From the NCBI GenBank assembly GCA_047606825.1, contig JASGDY010000131.1:17264-81263 (forward strand): a DNA stretch of 64,000 nucleotides, in the 5' to 3' direction. Made by a program: the position numbers and the translations under genes. Below the pieces are notes generated by a model that did not search any database, was not told the DNA's origin, and was given only the letters and a program-made list of their open reading frames with translations. Origin of the DNA: Rhizosphaericola sp047606825 (GTDB taxonomy: Bacteria > Bacteroidota > Bacteroidia > Chitinophagales > Chitinophagaceae). This document shows, one piece after another, positions 8,910 to 19,040 of the stretch (position 1 is the first letter of the stretch; the number at the start of each line of letters is the position of its first letter).

Positions 8910-10025
8910 ATGAAAAAAGAACTTGGTTATATCCTACTGTGCAGCGCCTTAATCCTGGGAGCCTGCCGTTCCACACATAAATTTTCCGACAAAAAGCTTC
9001 CCTCGCTAGCAGCAAAATACAAAAATGATTTTCTGATAGGAACGGCATTGGATCTGCCACAGATAAACGGCGCAGATCCTGCAACCATGGAAATTTCCAA
9101 AACACAGTTTGATGCCACCACTCCCGAGAACATCATGAAATGTGAAGAGATACACCCCGCATGGAATAAATACCTCTGGAACCATGCCGACTTATATGTC
9201 TCCGAAGGACAAAAGAACAAACAATTTATAGTTGGCCACACGCTTATATGGCACAGTCAGTTGTCACCATTTGTACGCCAGATACAAAGCAAGGACTCTT
9301 TACTCCTGTTCATGCAGAACCATATTGCAACCGTTGCCGGAAGATATACCGGAAAGATAGGCAGCTGGGACGTCGTCAACGAAGCCCTCAATGAAGATGG
9401 CAGTTTTCGCAAATCGGTCTTCTACAACTTATTGGGTGCCGACTATATCCCTACGGCATTTCAGCTCGCCGCGAAAGCCGATCCGCATGCCCAACTCTAT
9501 TACAATGATTACAACATAGAGCAGCCTGAAAAGCGCGCAGGAGCTATTGCTCTTATCAAACTGGTTAAGGCAAACGGAGGCAGGATAGACGGCATAGGGA
9601 TACAGGGACATTGGCATGTCAACGACATTCCCTTTAAGGCCATAGAAGAAAGCATCAAGGAATTTAGTGCGTTGGGCGTAAAAGTAGCATTCACTGAACT
9701 CGACCTAAGCGTATTGCCTAATCCGAAAAAACTGGTGGGTGCAGATGTAAACCAACATTTTGAAGGATCGAACGAGATGAATCCTTATACGCAAGGCTTG
9801 CCCGATTCCGTTGGTAAAATGCTGGCAGACCAATATGCCCAACTATTTAAATTATTTTTAAAATACAAAAAAGACATTAGCCGTGTGACTTTTTGGGGTA
9901 CCAATGACAAACAATCCTGGTTGAACGATTTTCCGGTAAAAGGCAGAACAAACTATCCTCTCTTGTTCGACCGCAACAACCAACCCAAAAAAGCATTTTA
10001 CAGTCTGATAAACCTCAAAAATTGA
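8910..10025 (+). CDS. GH10 endo-1,4-beta-xylanase, lipoprotein
   Basis: The 371-residue protein begins MKKELGYILLCSALILGAC with lipobox LGAC, so it is lipid-anchored after export. The single GH10 catalytic domain fills the rest: WNKYLWNHAD, HTLIWHSQ (the conserved WH motif), acid/base E158 in WDVVNEALNEDG, IGIQGHWH, nucleophile E263 in FTELDLSVL, and TFWGTNDKQSWL near the end. It hydrolyses internal xylan bonds and supplies oligomers for the SusCD pair. No carbohydrate-binding module is visible. It sits 19 bases after the GH115-like stub and 5 bases before the symporter gene, so it is very likely in the same operon. Confidence 0.96.
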   Translation: MKKELGYILLCSALILGACRSTHKFSDKKLPSLAAKYKNDFLIGTALDLPQINGADPATMEISKTQFDATTPENIMKCEEIHPAWNKYLWNHADLYVSEGQKNKQFIVGHTLIWHSQLSPFVRQIQSKDSLLLFMQNHIATVAGRYTGKIGSWDVVNEALNEDGSFRKSVFYNLLGADYIPTAFQLAAKADPHAQLYYNDYNIEQPEKRAGAIALIKLVKANGGRIDGIGIQGHWHVNDIPFKAIEESIKEFSALGVKVAFTELDLSVLPNPKKLVGADVNQHFEGSNEMNPYTQGLPDSVGKMLADQYAQLFKLFLKYKKDISRVTFWGTNDKQSWLNDFPVKGRTNYPLLFDRNNQPKKAFYSLINLKN

Positions 10026-10030
10026 TTCTA

Positions 10031-11515
10031 ATGAATACAGAAAACGAAAAATTGTCCATAAAGGAAAAAGTTGGTTACAGCCTGGGAGACTTTGCGGCCA
10101 ATCTGGTGTTCCAGACCTTGATGACGTATCTCGCCTACTTCTACACCGACATCTACGGGCTCAAAACGGAACACGCGTCCCTGATCATTTTGATTGTCGG
10201 GCTGGTGGCTGCCTTTGGATTCAACCCCATTATCGGCGCACTGGCGGATCGCACCAATTCCAGATGGGGAAAGTTCCGTCCCTGGATTTTGTTTACCGCA
10301 CTCCCACTTGGAGCTGTGGCTATTTTTGCCTTCAGCACTCCACATTTTGACTACAAGGGAAAAGTTATCTATGCCATCGCCACCTATTCCCTGCTGTTGT
10401 TGCTGTATGCCGCCAACAACCTCCCTTATTCCGCTCTTAGCGGAGTCATTACCGGCAGTATGAAAGAAAGAAACAGCCTTTCCTCCTACCGGTTCGTAGC
10501 GGTTACGTTGGCTCAGCTATTTGTACAGGCGTTCATGCTGTCCATTATCGAAACAGCCGGAGGCGGCGACAAAGCAGTCGGCATCCAAAAAGTAATGAGC
10601 TGGCTTGCCGTCATAGGAACAGTCATGCTGTTGATAACTTTCTTTACGACAAAAGAAAGGATCATCCCCAAACCGGAACAGAAATCAAGTTTCAAGGAAG
10701 ACTTGGCGGATCTGTTCCGTAACAAACCGTGGCTGATTATGCTGGCTTTGACCACATTGGTCTTTGTGACCTTGGCCATGAAGGGCGGTTCTTATGTGTA
10801 TTATTTTAAAAACTATGTCGACCCCAATGCTTTGTCTGGCTTTACCCACCCGATCACCAGCGCTTTCCAAAAAATAGGACTGAACTTCTTCGGGACGGAT
10901 ATTGCTTCCGCAGGATTTGGTCTTTTCAATGCGGCTGGCATCATCTGCATGATTATCGGCATTTCGTTTTCCAAACGCCTCGCCGACAAGTTTGGGAAAC
11001 GGGACCTATACGGTATCGCTCTTTTCATTTCCACCTTGTTTATCATTTCCTTTTATTTCTTTTCACCCACAAATGTTGGGCTGATGTTCCTGGCACAGAT
11101 ATGCCACGGATTCTTTTACGGGCTCACGATTCCCGTATTGTGGGCCATGATTGCGGATGTAGCGGACTATAGTGAATGGAAAACGAACCACAGAGCCACC
11201 GCGATTATTTTTTCAGCCATGATGGTGGGCCTCAAAGCGGGACTTTCCGTGGGCAGCGCACTGGTAGCCTGGATATTGGGGCTTTTTCATTACGTGCCCA
11301 ACCAGGAGACACAGGTCGCTGCCGCCGTACAAGGCACCCGTTACCTGGTAAGTGTGTTCCCGGCCATACCGTTCCTGATCGGAGCGGCTCTTTTGCTTTT
11401 TTATGAAATAAACAAAAAGATGGAACTTCAGATCGAAGCAGATCTTAAAAAGAAAAGGGCGGTATCGGAAAGCATCCCCGAGATTGCCGTAGAGGACGCT
11501 TCATTGAGTATATAA
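10031..11515 (+). CDS. GPH-type MFS sugar:cation symporter (xyloside/glucuronide transporter)
   Basis: The start is taken at the ATG at 10031 (MNTENEKLSIKEKVGYSLGD), five bases after the xylanase stop; an in-frame TTG at 10022 would overlap that stop. The 494-residue protein has about 12 membrane helices and the GPH-family signature YSLGDFAANLVFQ near the N-terminus, with GALADRTNSRWGKFRPWIL in the first cytoplasmic loop. XynP/UidB-type transporters share this. It moves xylo-oligosaccharides or glucuronides from periplasm to cytoplasm with H+ or Na+. Its place between the xylanase and a cytoplasmic GH43 supports that cargo. The C-terminal ~35 residues are charged and cytoplasmic. Confidence 0.92.
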   Translation: MNTENEKLSIKEKVGYSLGDFAANLVFQTLMTYLAYFYTDIYGLKTEHASLIILIVGLVAAFGFNPIIGALADRTNSRWGKFRPWILFTALPLGAVAIFAFSTPHFDYKGKVIYAIATYSLLLLLYAANNLPYSALSGVITGSMKERNSLSSYRFVAVTLAQLFVQAFMLSIIETAGGGDKAVGIQKVMSWLAVIGTVMLLITFFTTKERIIPKPEQKSSFKEDLADLFRNKPWLIMLALTTLVFVTLAMKGGSYVYYFKNYVDPNALSGFTHPITSAFQKIGLNFFGTDIASAGFGLFNAAGIICMIIGISFSKRLADKFGKRDLYGIALFISTLFIISFYFFSPTNVGLMFLAQICHGFFYGLTIPVLWAMIADVADYSEWKTNHRATAIIFSAMMVGLKAGLSVGSALVAWILGLFHYVPNQETQVAAAVQGTRYLVSVFPAIPFLIGAALLLFYEINKKMELQIEADLKKKRAVSESIPEIAVEDASLSI

Positions 11516-11575
11516 AAGACAAGTATTACCCACCTGTTTTGGATATGAAAATTACTTTTTAAAAAAATCAACTAT

Positions 11576-12622
11576 ATGCCAGAAGAAAGCATCGAACATA
11601 TCGATTTCCTGAAATTAAATAGAAATGCCATTGCACAGCCATTGGTCAGAGATATCTATACAGCAGACCCCTCCGCCCATGTATTCAACGGTAGGATTTA
11701 CATCTACCCCTCACATGATGTGGATGCGGGGGATGCGTTTGACGATCTGGGAAGCCATTTTGCCATGGAAGACTACCATGTGATCAGTATGGACACACCC
11801 GAAAGTGAAGCCAAAGACAACGGCGTCGCATTGCGTGTGGAAGATGTCTCCTGGGTCCAAAAACAGATGTGGGCGCCCGATGCCAACGAAAAAGACGGTA
11901 AATATTACCTCTTTTTTCCGGCGAAAAACCACGAAGGTATTTTCAAAATCGGCGTTGCCGTCAGCAACTCCCCGACCGGCCCTTTCGTACCGCAACCCGA
12001 AGCGATACAGAAAAGTTTTTCGATAGACCCAGCAGTATTCAGAGACGACGACGACAGCTACTATATGTATTTCGGAGGCATCTGGGGCGGACAGTTGCAG
12101 CGCTGGCGCGAAGGAAAATTCAATGCGGAGCAACCGGAAAGCCCTTTTGCTTTCCTTCCCGCCGACAACGAACCTGCGTTGTGTGCGAAAGTTGCCAAAC
12201 TCGCGGATGATTTATTGGAATTTGCAGAAGACGCAAAGGATCTAGTTATATTGGACGAGCAGGGCAATGCGCTGTTGCAGGGCGATACGGAAAGGCGTTT
12301 CTTTGAGGCCTCCTGGATGCACAAGTACAACGGGAAATACTATTTTTCCTATTCCACGGGCGACACGCATCTGATCTGCTATGCCACCTCGGACAGTCCT
12401 TACGGTCCGTTTACCTACCAGGGGATCATCTTAAAACCTGTCGTAGGCTGGACCACGCATCATTCCATTGTGGAATTTGAGGGAAAATGGTACTTGTATT
12501 ACCACGACTCCAGCCTTTCGGAAGGCGTTACGCATCTGCGCAGCATAAAGGTTTCCGAAATCCAATACGATGGAAACGGAAAAATAAAAACGTTGCAACC
12601 CTACCAAGATTTTAATTTTTAG
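11576..12622 (+). CDS. Cytoplasmic GH43 beta-xylosidase/arabinofuranosidase (Xsa-like)
   Basis: This 348-residue GH43 enzyme has no signal peptide (MPEESIEHIDFLKLN), so it acts in the cytoplasm on oligomers brought in by the adjacent symporter. General base D31 (YTADPSAHV), D151 (SIDPAVF) and general acid E244 (FFEASWMHKYNGKYY) are in place. The overall pattern, including FGGIWGGQLQRW and TTHHSIVEF, resembles the compact single-domain GH43 enzymes typified by Bacteroides Xsa. It lies 60 bases after the transporter gene. The exported GH43 at 6956 is a different subgroup, so the locus has one GH43 on each side of the inner membrane. Confidence 0.92.
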   Translation: MPEESIEHIDFLKLNRNAIAQPLVRDIYTADPSAHVFNGRIYIYPSHDVDAGDAFDDLGSHFAMEDYHVISMDTPESEAKDNGVALRVEDVSWVQKQMWAPDANEKDGKYYLFFPAKNHEGIFKIGVAVSNSPTGPFVPQPEAIQKSFSIDPAVFRDDDDSYYMYFGGIWGGQLQRWREGKFNAEQPESPFAFLPADNEPALCAKVAKLADDLLEFAEDAKDLVILDEQGNALLQGDTERRFFEASWMHKYNGKYYFSYSTGDTHLICYATSDSPYGPFTYQGIILKPVVGWTTHHSIVEFEGKWYLYYHDSSLSEGVTHLRSIKVSEIQYDGNGKIKTLQPYQDFNF

Positions 12623-12666
12623 TTTTCTTTGACATCGTATTAAGTCATTCAACCAACTTGAATTTT

Positions 12667-13866
12667 ATGCCAAAAATGATACAGTCCATGCGGTGGTTTG
12701 GGCCGCAGGATCCCGTAAGCCTTGCCGATATAAGGCAAACAGGTGCTACGGAAGTGGTGACAGCACTACACCATATTCCGGTGGGCGAGATATGGACGGA
12801 GAATGCCATACAGGAAAGAAAAAATATAATCGAAGCGGCACATCTGCAATGGACGGTAGTGGAAAGCCTGCCGGTACATACCGATATCAAACTCAAAAAA
12901 GGCCGCTATCAGGAATGGATCGAAAACTATCAAACAAGCCTCCAAAACCTGGCCAGACATGGCATACGGGTGGTCACGTACAATTTCATGCCATTGTTTG
13001 ACTGGATCCGGACAGATCTCAGTTTTGCGCTTCCGCAAGGTTCCCAATCACTGTATTTCAGTAAACGGGAAGCCATCGCCTTTGGGTTGGAAGTATTGCA
13101 GCGGCAGGGAGCAGAAAAACCCTTTTACACGGAAGAAGAAAAAGAGGAAGCACTGACCTACTACCATTCATTGTCCGAAAACCAGAAACAAGCCTTATCA
13201 GACAGCATCTTACTGGGTCTGCCGGGCACGATGGGGACTTTCGGACTGGAAGAAATTCGGAACGCCTTTGACGCTTACAAAGACATAGATTCCGAACGGT
13301 ACAGAACCCATTTTATCTATTTTCTGGAACAGGTGGTACCCACGGCACAGGATTGTGGCACCAAGCTGGCCATACATCCCGATGATCCGCCGTTTCCATT
13401 GTTTGGATTACCACGCGTCGTCAGCACGGCAGACGACATTCGGAAAATCGTGGAAGCGGTGGATATGGAAGCTAACGGACTCTGTTTCTGTACAGGCTCC
13501 TTAGGCGTAAGGGAAGAAAACCATCTGGAAGATATGATACAGCGTTACGGCGACCGTATCCATTTTGCCCATTTGCGCAATATAAAAAGACTACCGAACG
13601 GTGATTTTTATGAATCAGCTATTTTTCAAGGCAGTGTAGACATGTATGGGGTGGTAAAGACCCTTTGCGACATTATGCAAAAACGCAACGTAGCCATTCC
13701 CATGCGTCCTGACCATGGACACCAGATGTTGGATGACCTGCAAAAAAACACTTATCCCGGTTATTCTGCCATCGGCCGACTGAAGTCCCTAGCGGAACTC
13801 CGTGGCCTGGAAATGGGCATCATGGGTACATCAGTAGCAGCATCCGAAAGCGAAAACAAAATATAG
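12667..13866 (+). CDS. uxuA: Mannonate dehydratase
   Basis: UxuA converts D-mannonate to 2-keto-3-deoxygluconate in hexuronate catabolism. The start is the ATG at 12667 (MPKMIQSMRWFGPQDPVSL); an upstream in-frame TTG at 12658 is less likely. The 399-residue protein shows the family's TIM-barrel motifs: GATEVVTALHHIP, VVESLPVH, YNFMPLFDWIRTDL, LAIHPDDPPF, GLCFCTGSLG, HFAHLRN and PMRPDHGH, which include the metal-binding His/Cys/Asp positions. In this operon it handles glucuronate released by the GH67 enzyme. Uronate isomerase and the mannonate oxidoreductase that precede it in the pathway are not in the window. Confidence 0.96.
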   Translation: MPKMIQSMRWFGPQDPVSLADIRQTGATEVVTALHHIPVGEIWTENAIQERKNIIEAAHLQWTVVESLPVHTDIKLKKGRYQEWIENYQTSLQNLARHGIRVVTYNFMPLFDWIRTDLSFALPQGSQSLYFSKREAIAFGLEVLQRQGAEKPFYTEEEKEEALTYYHSLSENQKQALSDSILLGLPGTMGTFGLEEIRNAFDAYKDIDSERYRTHFIYFLEQVVPTAQDCGTKLAIHPDDPPFPLFGLPRVVSTADDIRKIVEAVDMEANGLCFCTGSLGVREENHLEDMIQRYGDRIHFAHLRNIKRLPNGDFYESAIFQGSVDMYGVVKTLCDIMQKRNVAIPMRPDHGHQMLDDLQKNTYPGYSAIGRLKSLAELRGLEMGIMGTSVAASESENKI

Positions 13867-13881
13867 ACAAAAGAAGGCTGT

Positions 13882-15960
13882 ATGACAAAGAAATTATGGA
13901 CATCCCTGGTATTGGCCTGTGCCATTTTCGGTATCATCCGTGCCCAGGACGGACATTCCTTATGGCTCAGTGGTATTCAAAAAGCCCACAAGGTGACAGT
14001 GGAAGGGTTTCCCAAAAACGCGGCCACATTGCAGATAGCGGCCGATGAACTCCAAAAGGGATGGCTAGGCAAGGAAAACGCAACCATAAAATTTCTGGTC
14101 AACAGCAAAAATCCACGCCTAAAAAAAGATGGATTTATCCTTCACCCCAACAGTATAGAATCTCCTTCCAATACCGGAATTCTTTACGGAGTGTACGAGT
14201 GGCTACGGCGGCAGCAATGCGGAGAAACCATTCCCTTTGGGAAAAACAACAATCCATCCTACGCCTTCCGGCTCTTGAACCATTGGGATAACCGGGACGG
14301 AAGCATAGAACGGGGATATGCTGGCAATTCCATTTTCTGGAGGTCAGGTGCTGATTCCCTGCAAGTAACCCAGACCGACATACAACGCTGGCGAGAATAC
14401 GCACGTGCCAATGCCTCCATCGGTATCAACGCGGCGGTACTCAACAACGTAAACGCCTCTCCTATCCTGCTCACACAGCCCTATCTGGAACGGATCAAAG
14501 CCATAGCCGACGTGCTTAGAGACTATGGCATGAAGGTCTATCTGTCCATCAACTTTTCCTCCCCAGTCCTCATTGGCGGACTCACCACAGCCGACCCGTT
14601 AAACCAAGAAGTCGTGGCCTGGTGGCACAGCAAGGTCAAGGCAATCTACCAGTTTGTGCCGGATTTTGGTGGCTTTCTGGTAAAGGCCAGCAGCGAAGGA
14701 CAACCGGGTCCGCAGGATTTCGGAAGAACCCATGCCGACGGTGCCAATATGCTGGCAGATGCACTCCAACCATTTGGCGGTATCGTCATGTGGCGGGCAT
14801 TCGTGTATAGCTCCTCCGATAAAGACCGGGCAAAACAGGCTTATCTGGAATTCAAGCCACTGGATGGAAAATTCCGGGACAATGTCATCCTCCAGGTTAA
14901 AAACGGCCCTATCGATTTCCAGCCAAGGGAACCGTTCAGCCCCTTGTTCGGAGCCATGGAAAAAACGGATGTAATGGCAGAACTCCAAATCACGCAGGAA
15001 TATCTAGGACATGCCATCCACCTAGCATTTCTGGCACCCATGTGGGAGGAGTTTTTTAAGAGTGACACCTACCAGCAAGGAAAAGGAAGCACCGTAGCCA
15101 AGTGTACGAATGGTAGCGTTTTCCACCAAAAATACACAGCCATCGCAGGCGTTTCCAATATCGGAATGGACAAAAACTGGACAGGTCACCCATTCGCACA
15201 AGCCAACTGGTATGCCTTCGGACGATTGGCATGGAACGATACTTTGTCAAGTGCACAGATTGCAGAGGAGTGGATCAAGCTGACATTCCCCGCCAAACCG
15301 AATGGCGGCAACACCCTTACTTGGAAACAACGTTTTCTCCAACCTGTCAAGTCGATGATGCTTGCCAGCCGCGAGGCTGTAGTAAATTACATGATGCCAC
15401 TGGGATTACACCATATATTTTCGGCCAACGACCATTACGGTCCCGGACCGTGGTGGACACCCAAAGGGGTAAGGAAAGACTGGACGCCACCATATTACCA
15501 CCAGGCGGACAGCATGGGCATCGGCTTTGACCGAACCAAAACGGGAAGTGACGCAGTCGACCAATACCATTCCCCCCTGAATGAAATATTTGCCAATACG
15601 GCCACTTGCCCTGAAGGATACCTCTTATGGTTCCACCATCTTCCCTGGACTTACCGGTTGAAAAATGGCCAGACACTCTGGGACGGCATCTGTCAACATT
15701 ACGAAGATGGGGTAAACGAAGTGGCCGCGTTCCAAAAAACATGGGAAAATGTAGCAGGCTATGTGGACAAGACAACTTTCTCCGATGTAAAAAAACGGTT
15801 ACAAATGCAATATGACAATGCAGTGATATGGAAAGACGGTTGCCTCCAATACTTTCAGCAATTCAGTAAAATGCCCTTACCCAAAACAGTGGCAGCTCCC
15901 AAATACAAGCTGGCAGACCTTATAAAGGCGGATCTCAGAAAGCAAGAGAAATACAAATAG
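13882..15960 (+). CDS. GH67 xylan alpha-1,2-glucuronidase
   Basis: The 692-residue protein starts MTKKLWTSLVLACAIFGIIRAQ, a signal peptide, so it works in the periplasm. GH67 enzymes release (4-O-methyl)glucuronate from the non-reducing-end xylose of glucurono-xylo-oligosaccharides. The three catalytic carboxylates fit: E272 in KASSEGQPGP, D345 in NGPIDFQPRE and E373 in ITQEYLG. LNHWDNRDGSIERGYAG and the HHLPWTYRLKNGQTLWDGI region are also typical. Size is normal for the family. It follows uxuA after 15 bases and is the last gene of the operon. Confidence 0.96.
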   Translation: MTKKLWTSLVLACAIFGIIRAQDGHSLWLSGIQKAHKVTVEGFPKNAATLQIAADELQKGWLGKENATIKFLVNSKNPRLKKDGFILHPNSIESPSNTGILYGVYEWLRRQQCGETIPFGKNNNPSYAFRLLNHWDNRDGSIERGYAGNSIFWRSGADSLQVTQTDIQRWREYARANASIGINAAVLNNVNASPILLTQPYLERIKAIADVLRDYGMKVYLSINFSSPVLIGGLTTADPLNQEVVAWWHSKVKAIYQFVPDFGGFLVKASSEGQPGPQDFGRTHADGANMLADALQPFGGIVMWRAFVYSSSDKDRAKQAYLEFKPLDGKFRDNVILQVKNGPIDFQPREPFSPLFGAMEKTDVMAELQITQEYLGHAIHLAFLAPMWEEFFKSDTYQQGKGSTVAKCTNGSVFHQKYTAIAGVSNIGMDKNWTGHPFAQANWYAFGRLAWNDTLSSAQIAEEWIKLTFPAKPNGGNTLTWKQRFLQPVKSMMLASREAVVNYMMPLGLHHIFSANDHYGPGPWWTPKGVRKDWTPPYYHQADSMGIGFDRTKTGSDAVDQYHSPLNEIFANTATCPEGYLLWFHHLPWTYRLKNGQTLWDGICQHYEDGVNEVAAFQKTWENVAGYVDKTTFSDVKKRLQMQYDNAVIWKDGCLQYFQQFSKMPLPKTVAAPKYKLADLIKADLRKQEKYK

Positions 15961-15995
15961 CCCGAGGGCAGTCCACCCCTCCTATACAGACATAT

Positions 15996-16264
15996 TTAAC
16001 GTGAGTTCGGGATAAGAAAAAGTCATCATAATTTGATTTTAAATAAGTTATGTTCTTTTGCCTTGATGCAAAAGAACCAAAAAATCAAGACGGTATTGAA
16101 TTAACTAAAAATCAACGCATAAGTCGGAAACAAAAGAAACTCACTACGCTTCGCTACGTTCAGACAACTTTTATTTCTATCGACTTATTTCATTGATTTT
16201 CTTAACGTTAATTCAATAAGGTCAATTCCAAAATACATACTACCTTATCCCAAACTCACGTTAT
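15996..16264. repeat. MITE-like palindromic intergenic element with 21-bp inverted ends
   Basis: The 269-bp stretch is bounded by inverted repeats 15996-16016 and 16244-16264 (19 of 21 bases pair, core GTGAGTTcGGGATAAG). Inside is a perfect 10-bp hairpin GTTCTTTTGC/GCAAAAGAAC (16052-16077). A second pair of imperfect inverted arms runs at 16095-16125 and 16181-16218. It codes for nothing. The nested palindromes between gene ends suggest a non-autonomous mobile repeat or REP/BIME-type unit. It fills the gap between the GH67 stop and the TonB receptor stop at 16348. Confidence 0.75.
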
Positions 16265-16347
16265 TTAATATCCAGACAAAAGACAACCAAAATCAACCAT
16301 TAAAAGGAACATTTACCGACGTGCCCTGCTTTTTTATAAAACCAAGC

Positions 16348-18792
16348 TCAGAACTTATAGGTCAGGCTCGCAACGAGTTGTCGAAGCATCTGGGGATTCA
16401 TGGTCGTATAGCCGGTCCAATAGTGTTTATTGGTAAGGTTGTCCACCTTGACCCCCAGCACCATGCTTCTGGTTTCGTATGTAACGGCAGCATTCAGCAC
16501 CACATAGGAGGGCAATATAAACACGCCCATCGTCGTACTGTTTACGATTTTGTTGTCACTGGCGTAGTTACCGCCAAACCCTACACGCAGTCCATTGAGG
16601 ACACCTTTGGACAGCCTGTAGCTGAGCCACCAGTTGGCCAGCCATGGAGAACTGGCGGTGGTAGGCCTGCGTCCAAGTGTGGTAGAGTCTGATTCGGTAT
16701 ATTTGGAATCATTGTAGGAAAGTCCGGAAGTAAAGTTAAAACCATCCAAAAGATTAGCGCTCAACTGCAATTCCACGCCTTTACTGACCTGGGTACCGTT
16801 TTGGACACTTGCCAGTGCGGGAAGGTCAGGATCGGTCCGTACGGTGTTTTTTACCGTAATATCATAATAACTTAAGGAGGCACTCACACGGTTTTTAACC
16901 AGATCGGTTTTGACACCTACTTCCCATTGATTCGCCTCTTCTGGTTTGGCTATCACGGTTACCAGGCTGTCCTGTTGCCCTTTGCGGTAGGCCGTATAGG
17001 TATTTTTGTTGGTAAAACCATTTTGGTAATTAGCAAAAACGGAGACCTGGTCCTTGACCAATTGGTACACGGCACCAAACTTGGGAGAAAACACAGTCTG
17101 GTTATATTTTTCCGCGGAGCCCTTATCGTTGATATCGAAATGATCCACGCGCACGGCAGCCGATACATTCAAACGATCCGTAATATTGACTACATCCGAA
17201 ATATAGGCACTGTATGTATTGGTAAGGCTGATGGACGGATAAGTACCCACATTGCTGGAGGTATCATAATATTTGTCTATGGATACCCCGTTGAATCCAC
17301 TGTAATCATAGGTGGACGACAACGGAACAATATCATAATAGCTACTGGGATAATAAAACAGGATATTGGCATCCAAGCGGGTATAATCCAAACCAAACAC
17401 CATCCGGTTTCTGATAGTGCCTATATTGAAGTCGCCATGAAAATTTTGCTGCACCTCGAATGTTTTCTTTTTCCCATTGCGTGTCGACTGGTCGGCACGA
17501 GCCAGATAGTAGTCGTTGATATCCGTGGAGTTGGGCACCAGGTAAAAATAGGCCGCACGACCATTGGAGTAGCTTTCTCCATAAGTCAGGTTGGTGGAGG
17601 AAGAAAAATGGCGGGAAAAATTGTAATTGACCTGTCCAAAATAATTGGTGCTTCTGGAATGCTGGAAAAGACCGTTTCCCACATAAGCATTTTTGTAATC
17701 CATCTTTACCTGGTCAGCCCGCGTTACGCCCAATTGGGTCACAGGATAATAAAAAAACAAATAGGGGCTTGCCTGGTTTTTGCCATAGGAGAGCTCCGCT
17801 TCCAGACTTACTGTCAGCTTATCCGATGGTTTGTACAGCAAACTGGGAGCCAGGAAATACCTACGGGAAAATCCCTCTGTCTGGAAAGACCCCTGGTAAT
17901 TATAAGCACCGTTGAAGCGGAACAATAGTTTTTTTTGCCTGTCCAGCGGTGAATTGAGATCCACACTTCCTCGTCCGAACTGGTAGCCTCCCAAGGAAGC
18001 TGAAATATTGCCGCCAGAATGTTCATACGGTTTTTTGGTCACGCGGTTGATCAAACCGCCATAGGAAGTCAATGTACTGCCGAACAGGGTAGCGGAAGGA
18101 CCTTTGATGATTTCCAGCGTTTCCAGGTTAGCGGCATCAATGGCATCGGTCACGACACCAGCAATACCATTGCGCAGGGTCGACTGCATGACAAAACCGC
18201 GGCTGTTGTAATAGGCACCGCCGTCCCCGGCACGTCCTGTAGCCGCCCACATGCTCTGTATGCCAGGCGCATTGCGCATGGCATCGTCTACGGAATATAC
18301 AAGCTGATCGACCAGGATATCTTTGGAAATGGTAGTGTACACCTGGGAATTTTCCAGGTTCTTCAGCGGCATTTTTCCTACCGTCTCACTACCTGCAATC
18401 CCAAACTTGCGGCCTAGGGCAGATACCGTGATCTCCTCCAGTTGCGCACTGGACAATTGCAATGCGATATCGAGGGTGCTAATACCGCCGGACACTACCG
18501 TTACGTTTTTTGTCACTTTTTCGTAACCTGCCAGAGATATTTCCAATGCATACATCCCCGGGCGTAGGTTCGTCAGCCGGAAAATGCCCTTTGCATCCGT
18601 AGTGGTAGATTTTTCCAATCTGGAGATATAAACAAAGGCATAGGGAACCGCCTTGTGATCATTGGTGGTAATGGAGCCCCGGATGGAACCATTTTTGACG
18701 TCCTGGGCCCAAAGGGAGAAGGATGCCAATGAAAAGAGGAAAAAAAGGTATAAAGAGATAAAAAAAGACTTTCGTAAGAACGACTTTAGCAT
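16348..18792 (-). CDS. TonB-dependent siderophore-type receptor
   Basis: This 814-residue outer-membrane receptor has a signal peptide (to ~SLWAQ, residue 30) and a carboxypeptidase-regulatory-like domain (~35-110). The plug follows with MRNAPGIQSM, SRGFVMQSTLRNGI, LETLEIIKGPSATLFGS and YGGLINRVTKKP, then a 22-strand barrel ending LVASLTYKF. The plug motifs are those of the siderophore/FhuA-FecA branch rather than SusC, and there is no SusD beside it. The receptor at 33466 is a distant paralogue. It faces the xylan operon tail and has no visible partner genes, so its ligand is open: ferric siderophore, cobalamin or another metal complex. Confidence 0.92.
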   Translation of the reverse strand: MLKSFLRKSFFISLYLFFLFSLASFSLWAQDVKNGSIRGSITTNDHKAVPYAFVYISRLEKSTTTDAKGIFRLTNLRPGMYALEISLAGYEKVTKNVTVVSGGISTLDIALQLSSAQLEEITVSALGRKFGIAGSETVGKMPLKNLENSQVYTTISKDILVDQLVYSVDDAMRNAPGIQSMWAATGRAGDGGAYYNSRGFVMQSTLRNGIAGVVTDAIDAANLETLEIIKGPSATLFGSTLTSYGGLINRVTKKPYEHSGGNISASLGGYQFGRGSVDLNSPLDRQKKLLFRFNGAYNYQGSFQTEGFSRRYFLAPSLLYKPSDKLTVSLEAELSYGKNQASPYLFFYYPVTQLGVTRADQVKMDYKNAYVGNGLFQHSRSTNYFGQVNYNFSRHFSSSTNLTYGESYSNGRAAYFYLVPNSTDINDYYLARADQSTRNGKKKTFEVQQNFHGDFNIGTIRNRMVFGLDYTRLDANILFYYPSSYYDIVPLSSTYDYSGFNGVSIDKYYDTSSNVGTYPSISLTNTYSAYISDVVNITDRLNVSAAVRVDHFDINDKGSAEKYNQTVFSPKFGAVYQLVKDQVSVFANYQNGFTNKNTYTAYRKGQQDSLVTVIAKPEEANQWEVGVKTDLVKNRVSASLSYYDITVKNTVRTDPDLPALASVQNGTQVSKGVELQLSANLLDGFNFTSGLSYNDSKYTESDSTTLGRRPTTASSPWLANWWLSYRLSKGVLNGLRVGFGGNYASDNKIVNSTTMGVFILPSYVVLNAAVTYETRSMVLGVKVDNLTNKHYWTGYTTMNPQMLRQLVASLTYKF

Positions 18793-19040
18793 TGCTACCG
18801 GATTTTAATAAATTAATAAATAGATATAATTGAAAAATAAGGCTGTAAAATTGAAATGAAACTTTCATTTTCATTTACGCAATGCGGAAAAAATAAGCCA
18901 ATCCCAATATTTTACACATCGATGACAAAAGAACATCAGCCGGAATCGAAAAGATGGATAGACAATGGTAGGCGTAAAGCCACGTCCAGTACACAGCATA
19001 GTGATTTATTAACAAGAGCATCAATTAGTCTTATTGTTGT

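Noticed and set aside
16927..17928. A 333-codon open frame opposite the TonB-dependent receptor
   Set aside because: Antisense shadow; the minus-strand frame has complete receptor motifs, the plus frame none.
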